A stretch of DNA of 64,000 bases, taken from the NCBI RefSeq assembly GCF_004770765.1, contig NZ_RQFK01000028.1, positions 253,436 to 317,435 of the forward strand, read 5' to 3'. The notes under the pieces are model-generated. The model had not been told where the DNA came from. It did no database searches and was given only the letters and a program-made list of their open reading frames with translations. Both the position numbers and the translations under genes were made by a program. Shown one piece after another: positions 53,942 to 60,632 of the stretch; the first letter of the stretch is position 1, and every line of letters begins with the position of its first letter. The DNA is from Leptospira noumeaensis. Its GTDB lineage: Bacteria > Spirochaetota > Leptospiria > Leptospirales > Leptospiraceae.

Positions 53942-54694
53942 CTATTGTTTATCCACAACATATTTAATAAACCAGGTTGGAACATCGTCTCGAGTAAATA
54001 CTTCGACCTCTTTGCCATTCGTTACCTCTGCAAATAATAATTTATCAAAAGTAACACTTGAAGTATCAAAAAGGAATGCTCGATTTGATAATCGGATTGC
54101 TTCTTTTAAATTTTCTAAACTACGATAATATCTTTCTTCAATTTTATCAGCTGGAACGCTATGACCTTTTTCTTCCACTCTGAGATCAACTCTATTCTTA
54201 TTGATTTCCGGATCGACAGTACAAAAAAAATAAAGATAGATCGAATAACCAATATCTTTAGCTTTTTTTAAAAAGTTAAGCTTCCTCTCATCACTCATGA
54301 CTGTTTCGAAAGAAAAGGAGATATTTGATTCCAACAATTTTTGCCTAAGAAATTCTGCCAAGTCTGCAGAGATGTATGAATTTATCTCCAATCTTTCATC
54401 TACTAACAATTCGTTATCTATGATCTTAAAATACTTCCAAAGATCTGATACTCCTGTTTTCTTCGGAGAAAACTCTGACTTTTGGAAAAAGGATTGAATT
54501 TCTTCCGTTGTAAAATGGATTTTATATTGGTTGGTATTTAGAACATTTTCTTCTTTTAATTTCTTTTCAATCTCATCAGCATTCACATAAACACCAAGTT
54601 TATGTCTAGGATCGGTATTTTCAAATTCTTTGATAAAGGAAGATTTTCCCGATCCATTTGGTCCAGCAAAAATACGAAGTCGTTTTTTGCTCAT
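53942..54694 (-). CDS. Zeta-toxin-like P-loop kinase
   Basis: 250 residues: Walker A RIFAGPNGSGKSSFIKEF, then VNADEIEKKL, FSFETVMSDE as the substrate-side acidic/Thr region, and RVEEKGHSVPADKIEERYYR, the zeta-type motif that contacts phosphate. Family members phosphorylate UDP-N-acetylglucosamine or related nucleotides and poison cell-wall synthesis. It directly follows a 99-residue small protein with zero gap, so the pair may be toxin and neutraliser. The small protein does not look like classical epsilon. Confidence 0.8.
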   Translation of the reverse strand: MSKKRLRIFAGPNGSGKSSFIKEFENTDPRHKLGVYVNADEIEKKLKEENVLNTNQYKIHFTTEEIQSFFQKSEFSPKKTGVSDLWKYFKIIDNELLVDERLEINSYISADLAEFLRQKLLESNISFSFETVMSDERKLNFLKKAKDIGYSIYLYFFCTVDPEINKNRVDLRVEEKGHSVPADKIEERYYRSLENLKEAIRLSNRAFLFDTSSVTFDKLLFAEVTNGKEVEVFTRDDVPTWFIKYVVDKQ

Positions 54695-54994
54695 TTAAGA
54701 TAGTTTAAATTTAGGAGGTAAGTGGTTTGGATCGGTTGGTAATTTTTTAAACAATTCTTTGTGACCATCAGGATGTTTCCAATAAAGCGAATCTCCCTCT
54801 TGTACTAAAAGAGGAATCTTTGTTTCTTTCGCTCTTTCCGATGCCTTAATTGAAGCTAGAATTGCTGCACCGAGAATGGCTCCCACTGCGATATCTTCGC
54901 CGTCAGCCTCTCGTTTTAGGAGTGCCGTCAAACCTGCGCCTAAGAGTCCACCTTTGATCAAATTGTTTAAGGTTTCCTCATCTTCCCGGTTCAT
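54695..54994 (-). CDS. Small glycine-rich protein, partner of zeta-like kinase
   Basis: 99 residues from the ATG at 54994 (a TTG at 55033 is also in frame). Alternating small residues (IKGGLLGAGLTALL, then AVGAILGAAILAS) form two glycine-zipper-like helices; the C-terminal part is charged (LYWKHPDGHKELFKKL). Stop and next start are adjacent. Possibly an antitoxin or membrane partner; no family recognised. Confidence 0.6.
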   Translation of the reverse strand: MNREDEETLNNLIKGGLLGAGLTALLKREADGEDIAVGAILGAAILASIKASERAKETKIPLLVQEGDSLYWKHPDGHKELFKKLPTDPNHLPPKFKLS

Positions 54995-55082
54995 GGATAT
55001 ATCGTAAGGAGCATTGGTTGTTTTGTCAACCAAAGAGGACTCATTCTAAATTGCCTTGGATTGCGAAAATCCCCTCCACCCT

Positions 55083-56696
55083 TCAGGGCAACTCTGACAA
55101 CCCCAACTCTTTCAAAAACCCATTGTGTTTTTTCTTTGCCTCTCGGATCTTTTTTTCCAGATCGACTAGCTCAGCATTCACCTGCTCCAAATCTACCGCT
55201 TCATCTGCCTTAGCTGTGCTAATATAACGAGAAATATTTAGATTAAAATCATTCTTTTCAATTTCCTTCAATCCCACACGACGAGAATACTTTTCTTCTT
55301 CTGCTCGGAATTGGTAAGTGGAGACAATCTTTTCAATGTGCTCAACTGAAAGTTGATTTTGGCGTTTGCCTTTATCAAAATATCCACTGGCATTGATAAA
55401 TAAAATATCATCAAATTTTTTGCACTTTTTTAGGACGAGAATACAAACAGGGATGCCTGTTGAATAAAACAAGTTAGATGGTAAACCAATCACAGTATCA
55501 ATATGCGAATCTTGGATGAGTTTGGTACGAATTTTTTCTTCCGCACCTCCTCGAAACAATACTCCATGAGGAAGAATGATCGCCATCGTTCCTTCATCGC
55601 TTAGGAAATGAAACCCGTGGAGTAAAAAGGCAAAATCGGCAGCGGATTTGGGAGCAAGCCCATAACTCTTAAAACGAAAATCTTCTGCTAAGGCTTCGCT
55701 CGGTTCCCAACGCAAACTAAAAGGGGGATTTGCAACAATCGCATCAAAATACATTTTCTTTGCTGGATTTGGGTTGTTCAAAATTTCCCATTCGTTTAAC
55801 AAAGAGTCTCCGTGGTGGATCTCAAACTCGGTATCTTTGACCCCATGGAGGAGCATATTCATTCGGGCCAAGTTAAACGTTGTGATGTTTTTTTCTTGTC
55901 CGAAAATCTTTCCAATGCTTCCACCTTCTTTCAAAATTTGATTTCGCACATTTAAAAGTAAGGAACCAGAACCACAGGCAAAGTCCAAAACCTTCTCTAA
56001 TTTTTTCTTTTTTCCCGTGCTTGGGTCTTGGCTGTCTAGGGTGACAATCGCCGATAAGATGCTAGATATCTGTTGTGGTGTATAAAACTCTCCTGCTTTT
56101 TTTCCTGAACCCGCAGCAAACTGACCAATCAAATACTCGTAGGCATCACCTAGTATATCTAAGTCGGATGAAAACTGCCCGATTCCCTCTGCAATTTTAG
56201 TGATGATGACACAGAGTTTTTTATTTCTTTCCTCATAGTTTCGCCCGAGTTTTTCGGAACTCAAATTGATTTCAGAAAACAACCCCCGAAAGGTGCTAGC
56301 AAAGGATTGTTCTTCGATGTATTTGAATCCTTCGCCCAGGGTATCCAACAAATCCCTACTTTGTACGCGCGCCAGTTCCCCGATATGGCTCCAAAGATAC
56401 TTTGGTTCGATCACATAATGGAGTTTGCGGCGCATTTGTTTTTCAAACTCTTGCGTATCTTTTGGGTTTGCTTCATACCAAACATTTAAAGGTGTTCGGC
56501 TGTCGCCGGTATCCAACTTGGGATAGTCTTTGCCCAACTCCTTTTTTGCCGCCGACTCAAAGTTATCCGACAAATACCGTAAAAAAAGAAAGGAAAGCAT
56601 ATAATCCCGGAAATCATCTGCATTCATGGAACCACGCAATTGGTCTGCAATGTTCCAAAGAGTTTTACCTAGTTGGTTTTGTAGTTGTTCTGTCAT
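55083..56696 (-). CDS. hsdM: Type I restriction-modification methyltransferase subunit HsdM
   Basis: 537 residues. N-terminal HsdM domain (LWNIADQLRGSMNADDFRDY), SAM-binding LDFACGSGSLLLN, catalytic N6-adenine motif VANPPFSL. The C-terminal helices (VDLEQVNAELVDLEKKI) contact HsdS. It modifies host DNA at the site chosen by HsdS. Located last of the hsd genes, 11 bp after the AAA_13 gene stop, with which it is co-transcribed. Confidence 0.95.
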   Translation of the reverse strand: MTEQLQNQLGKTLWNIADQLRGSMNADDFRDYMLSFLFLRYLSDNFESAAKKELGKDYPKLDTGDSRTPLNVWYEANPKDTQEFEKQMRRKLHYVIEPKYLWSHIGELARVQSRDLLDTLGEGFKYIEEQSFASTFRGLFSEINLSSEKLGRNYEERNKKLCVIITKIAEGIGQFSSDLDILGDAYEYLIGQFAAGSGKKAGEFYTPQQISSILSAIVTLDSQDPSTGKKKKLEKVLDFACGSGSLLLNVRNQILKEGGSIGKIFGQEKNITTFNLARMNMLLHGVKDTEFEIHHGDSLLNEWEILNNPNPAKKMYFDAIVANPPFSLRWEPSEALAEDFRFKSYGLAPKSAADFAFLLHGFHFLSDEGTMAIILPHGVLFRGGAEEKIRTKLIQDSHIDTVIGLPSNLFYSTGIPVCILVLKKCKKFDDILFINASGYFDKGKRQNQLSVEHIEKIVSTYQFRAEEEKYSRRVGLKEIEKNDFNLNISRYISTAKADEAVDLEQVNAELVDLEKKIREAKKKHNGFLKELGLSELP

Positions 56697-56707
56697 AATT
56701 ATTTCTT

Positions 56708-57781
56708 CTATCTAGCTATAAATTCAGGGTTAAATTGATATCGATTCAAAAAATCATATAATATCTTTCGAAAATATTCTTTATTTTCATCTAACATTTC
56801 TTTCGGTTCAAAGAGTGAATAATTTCCATGACTGAGAACATTAATCATTCTCGTATAAATGACACCATCTGGGTCATCATTATCTTGTTTTATGCATTGG
56901 GAAAAGTTTTTGAATCCATGAAAATGCGCTGTTTTCTCAAGAATATTCCTCAAAACATTAAAATGATAGGTATAAAGTTGTCCAGACCTCGCAACTTCAG
57001 TAAGATCCTTTAAGGTTGCAACGTGATGATAAAAGGGAGTATCGGTTGTATCCTGGAGATTATAGCCACTCAAAGAATCGTTTTTACTCAAAAAAAATCG
57101 CTCAGCATTTCTCAATTCATTGCAAAGCACATTGAAAAAGAGAGTATGGTGAGATGAAATAATCATTTTTTTACGATTATTTTGCTTCTTCAACATCTGC
57201 GCTAGATGCCCTGCAACTGCGATGGCATTGTTATCATCCAATGAAGAAATTGGATCATCAATGTAAATATACTTCACCCAACGATATGTTTCCTCTTCAT
57301 CAATGGCTAGTTCCGCAATCGCTAAAAAGAAACACCAAATAAAAACGATTTCTTCCCCTCGTGAGACCTTGATGTTATTAAAAGTAACAGTTTCATCTCC
57401 AATGCGAATTTTTCTTTCAAAGCTTATGAACCAGTCTTCATAATTGATAAAAAAATCAAAGTCTGTATACCTTCGAAGCAACGGTCGAATTCTACTTTCC
57501 ATTTCTAAGGACTGGATTCCTTCCACAAATCTCGAGTGCCTATTGATTAAAAGTTTTCTTTCATTATCGTTTTCTAAGTCATTGTCCCATCGAAAAAGAT
57601 CCTCTGTAAACGCGTTAAAGTATAATGTATCTCGCTCATCTTCATTTTTTCCAGCATCTTTAAAGGCCATCGAAAGCCTAGTTTTGCCGGTTCCATTGTA
57701 TGCATAGATAAGAATATATTTCTTGTCTGTTAACAATTGGCGAAAATGAGAAACAATATTTTCTAAACTAGCGAAAAACAT
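56708..57781 (-). CDS. AAA_13 ATPase with PrrC-like anticodon-nuclease triad
   Basis: 357 residues. ABC/AAA_13-type ATPase: degenerate Walker A IYAYNGTGKTRLS (Gly replaced at its first position), ABC signature VSRGEE, Walker B YIDDPISSLDD and switch His in SSHH. The C-terminal part has Arg278-x3-Glu282 and His318, matching spacing in PrrC of E. coli (Arg320, Glu324, His356). PrrC is held inactive by the type Ic restriction complex and cuts tRNA-Lys when restriction is disabled by a phage. It lies between hsdS and hsdM, as prrC lies inside an hsd locus. Role inferred; tRNA target unknown. Confidence 0.72.
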   Translation of the reverse strand: MFFASLENIVSHFRQLLTDKKYILIYAYNGTGKTRLSMAFKDAGKNEDERDTLYFNAFTEDLFRWDNDLENDNERKLLINRHSRFVEGIQSLEMESRIRPLLRRYTDFDFFINYEDWFISFERKIRIGDETVTFNNIKVSRGEEIVFIWCFFLAIAELAIDEEETYRWVKYIYIDDPISSLDDNNAIAVAGHLAQMLKKQNNRKKMIISSHHTLFFNVLCNELRNAERFFLSKNDSLSGYNLQDTTDTPFYHHVATLKDLTEVARSGQLYTYHFNVLRNILEKTAHFHGFKNFSQCIKQDNDDPDGVIYTRMINVLSHGNYSLFEPKEMLDENKEYFRKILYDFLNRYQFNPEFIAR

Positions 57782-57787
57782 AAACTA

Positions 57788-58990
57788 TCACTCCCCCATT
57801 ACAGGAAACAACCCCTGCAACAAACCTTTCTTATGCGTCTTCAGCTTTTCTAAAGCATCCAATTGCTCCTGGATCAAGGCATCAACCGAAGAAAGACAAT
57901 CCGCAATCCTTTGTTGTTCAGGGAGGGATGAGAAGTATTCTTTTAATTCATGAAAATCCTTCTTATTCATGACTCGGTTTCTACCTGCTCCTCCTGGCGA
58001 AATAAGACCCAACTTGTATACAAATGATTTTTTAGTTATAATATACCTAAAGAAGTTAGAAATAGTTTCTTCGTGTTTAAAGACATAGGTAGGAAATCTA
58101 TGCGACACTAAACCTCCATGGTCTTCTCTCGAAGCAATTGCGATTGCTCCTTCCCATGCGAAAGTGATACTAACTATCAAATCATTCTCATGAACTTGAT
58201 AAAGCACATCCATAGAATTTCCCTTCGGATCTTGTTCAAGTTTTTGAAACGTACCTTTACCGTGACTCCTAATACCAAGACCCAAGTAACGTTCAGTTGG
58301 TTTGGCTACTTCTCTCAGTTCGGCTACACACACCTCCCCCAACTTCCTCTCCACCCAATCCCCCGTGCCCTCAAACTCCGGAAACCGCAACCTTGGCACA
58401 GTCTCTCCTTCGGCAGGAAATAAATTCTGCAACAAACCCTTCTTATGTGACTGTACGACTTCGAGTTTTTTGGTTTGGAATTGGATCAGCTCATCCAAGG
58501 AAGAAAGGCAATCGGCAATCTTTTTTTGTTCGGGAAGCGAGGGGAAAGAAACGAACTTTTCCCTTAATAAAGAAAAATGCCTTTTGTATTCTTCCTGAAT
58601 AACGGGATCATATAATAGATATTGATATAGAAATAGTGTATTAAGAGAGGGGTTTACACCAATTATTTTTATTCCATCTGCACCTTGCGCAAATGGAAAA
58701 TTAATTAGTTTAACTATGCAAGTATGGTCGCCAAAAACAATCAAGGGCAACTGATTCGTGATTATAAGTTCTTCATTATTTGTCCAACCGCAAATAAAGT
58801 TTTGGGATTGATCTACTATAGGGAAGGTGCCCGCTGTTAAATATTGCGATGATGGTATCTTTCTCGTTGGAGTAATAGTAAATGTTAGATTTTCAAAATA
58901 ATCTAAATCCCAATCCCCTGCATTTTGAAAATCAGGGAATCGCAAGTTTGGAACTAGTTGTTTTCGGGAACTTTTTTCTTTTTGCTTCAT
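57788..58990 (-). CDS. hsdS: Type I restriction specificity subunit HsdS
   Basis: 400 residues with the usual two target-recognition halves. Each begins with a RFP(D/E)F...GDW motif (LVPNLRFPDFQNAGDW; VPRLRFPEFEGTGDW) and ends in a helical spacer (ADCLSSLDELIQFQTKKLEVV; ADCLSSVDALIQEQLDALEK). It decides the two halves of the DNA recognition sequence. The frame opens at TTG 59029, overlapping the DUF4411 stop, but the ATG at 58990 with AGGTGG upstream is a better start. The PrrC-like gene follows 6 bp downstream. Confidence 0.92.
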   Translation of the reverse strand: MKQKEKSSRKQLVPNLRFPDFQNAGDWDLDYFENLTFTITPTRKIPSSQYLTAGTFPIVDQSQNFICGWTNNEELIITNQLPLIVFGDHTCIVKLINFPFAQGADGIKIIGVNPSLNTLFLYQYLLYDPVIQEEYKRHFSLLREKFVSFPSLPEQKKIADCLSSLDELIQFQTKKLEVVQSHKKGLLQNLFPAEGETVPRLRFPEFEGTGDWVERKLGEVCVAELREVAKPTERYLGLGIRSHGKGTFQKLEQDPKGNSMDVLYQVHENDLIVSITFAWEGAIAIASREDHGGLVSHRFPTYVFKHEETISNFFRYIITKKSFVYKLGLISPGGAGRNRVMNKKDFHELKEYFSSLPEQQRIADCLSSVDALIQEQLDALEKLKTHKKGLLQGLFPVMGE

Positions 58991-59025
58991 ACCGTGCCAC
59001 CTAATACAAAATTTATCCTTTCTCT

Positions 59026-59478
59026 TCAAAGCATTTCAAATGGATTCAAGAAGAATATCCCAACCGCACATACATCCGGGATTTTGATTCTTTTCGTAGA
59101 TGTAGAGGGAGCTTCGTTGGTCACAATCGCACTGTTTTGTGCCAATGCATGTCCGACTAGATAATAATCAATGCTTTCATAGTATGTGCTGATGGCGCCT
59201 GGTTCATAGTTCTGACTTGTTGCCCATAAGCTCGCTCGTCCTAACTGAGAGAGAACCGAAGTATCAGTGTTCCGAAAGATATGTCGAGCTCTCTCCTTAG
59301 CCCATTCAATTAGAGAATCATCCCCAGCATCGATTTCATCAGCAACTTTATCAATGCTTTGTACAATGCCTGTTTGATTCTTTTCTAAAATCCGATTCCA
59401 AAAGGCAGGACAAAAGTCCAAACCGTAATGTAAATTCTTTGCTTGGATAAAAACATTCGCATCCAAAAGATAAGTCAT
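59026..59478 (-). CDS. DUF4411 PIN-like protein
   Basis: 150 residues of the PIN-like family DUF4411. It begins MTYLLDANVFIQAKN with the first metal-binding Asp, has the middle acidic region DEIDAGDDSL, and ends GHALAQNSAIVTNE then IKIPDVCA with the last Asp. These proteins usually sit directly after an ImmA/IrrE-HTH gene as here (4-bp ATGA overlap), where they are thought to act as a toxin-antitoxin-like ribonuclease pair. Located between hsdR and hsdS. Confidence 0.8.
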   Translation of the reverse strand: MTYLLDANVFIQAKNLHYGLDFCPAFWNRILEKNQTGIVQSIDKVADEIDAGDDSLIEWAKERARHIFRNTDTSVLSQLGRASLWATSQNYEPGAISTYYESIDYYLVGHALAQNSAIVTNEAPSTSTKRIKIPDVCAVGIFFLNPFEML

Positions 59479-60632
59479 GCGATGACCCCAAGTTCTCTTG
59501 CTTCTTTATAAAAGGTTTCATTTTTTTTGAAACCTAACATCCGAAAGGCATCGCGAAAGAGAGTTTGCCCTTCCAAGGTGCTCGTCACAACGGCTGTCGC
59601 AAACCGTTTTCCAACACGCACTCCCAAGGTGCGGTAAAAATCCCCACCACCATCCCCTGACGTTTGCAGATTGCTGATGCGCGTAAGTTCTTCCTGGTAG
59701 TACAGCCAAAAATCTTTCTGCGAAATTTTCCCAGCATCTAAGAGTCGCCTAAGAGCCACAAGGCTACTCACTTTAAATAATTTGGCAAATCTTTGGATGG
59801 CATCTTGTATTGGTTCGTTCTCTCGATATTCCGAGAGAGTCCTTTCCATCGGCATCAGAAACTCGGCAGCGACGGCATTACACCATTTTTCTACTTCCAT
59901 ATCTGTGACTTGACCCACACCCGCATTGGAAATTCCGCTTTCCCCAAGGATTACATGGGCAAACTCGAGTAAGAGCGTAAACATCTGCGCCGCCTTACTG
60001 TCGCTAGTATTAATAAAAATAAGAGGGGCATAAGAATCAGCCAGAGCGAACCCACGAAACTCCTCTACGTCCAAATGCCGATGTGTATTGCTTCCCACGA
60101 TAGAACTTGCCATCACAAGCACTCCGACTTCTTCCATTTTTTGGACATAGGTCTTCAGTGCTTCTGACCAATTTGGAAAAGTGCGTCTTCCTTCAAAAGA
60201 AATTCCTAGATAACTTTCCACCTTACGAGCCACAGCAATAGGATTCTCTTGCAATTTTGCAGATCCCACAAAGGGAACATTTGGCATGCGGTGGAGTGTC
60301 ATGTATTCCTTGTACCAAGTTTGCCTCTCTTGGCAAAGATACAAAGTGTCCAAAAGGTTTGGACTAGGTTTTGTCAGCTCCTTATCAGCAATGGTGCGAA
60401 AATCAGATATTGGTAATGGTTCCCTGATCGGTTCTGGCAAAAATAAATAGCCAATGGGTACATGAACTGCCTTAGAAAAATCTTCCAACTGACGAAGCGT
60501 AGGTTGTAACTCTCCACTCTCCCATTTTGGGAGTTTGGGAAATCGTTTGGACAAAGTATCAATACTGATCCTTGCACGTTCCCTCGCCCAAGTGATGAGA
60601 TTTGGTTGGATGGATACGAAATTTCTATTCAT
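59475..60632 (-). CDS. HTH-ImmA/IrrE (DUF955) protein with altered zinc motif
   Basis: 385 residues. The N-terminal XRE-like HTH reads ITWARERARISIDTLSKRF, then PKWESGELQPTLRQLEDF. The C-terminal DUF955 metallopeptidase-like domain has LLLEFAHVILGESGIS, where families carry HEFAH: Leu222 replaces the first zinc His (codon CTC, one base from CAC). The third ligand Glu248 region (VEKWCNAVAAEFLMP) is intact. Catalysis may therefore be impaired, leaving a DNA-binding or scaffold role. Start chosen at ATG 60632, overlapping the hsdR stop (ATGAATAG); the frame extends upstream to 60668. Confidence 0.85.
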   Translation of the reverse strand: MNRNFVSIQPNLITWARERARISIDTLSKRFPKLPKWESGELQPTLRQLEDFSKAVHVPIGYLFLPEPIREPLPISDFRTIADKELTKPSPNLLDTLYLCQERQTWYKEYMTLHRMPNVPFVGSAKLQENPIAVARKVESYLGISFEGRRTFPNWSEALKTYVQKMEEVGVLVMASSIVGSNTHRHLDVEEFRGFALADSYAPLIFINTSDSKAAQMFTLLLEFAHVILGESGISNAGVGQVTDMEVEKWCNAVAAEFLMPMERTLSEYRENEPIQDAIQRFAKLFKVSSLVALRRLLDAGKISQKDFWLYYQEELTRISNLQTSGDGGGDFYRTLGVRVGKRFATAVVTSTLEGQTLFRDAFRMLGFKKNETFYKEARELGVIA

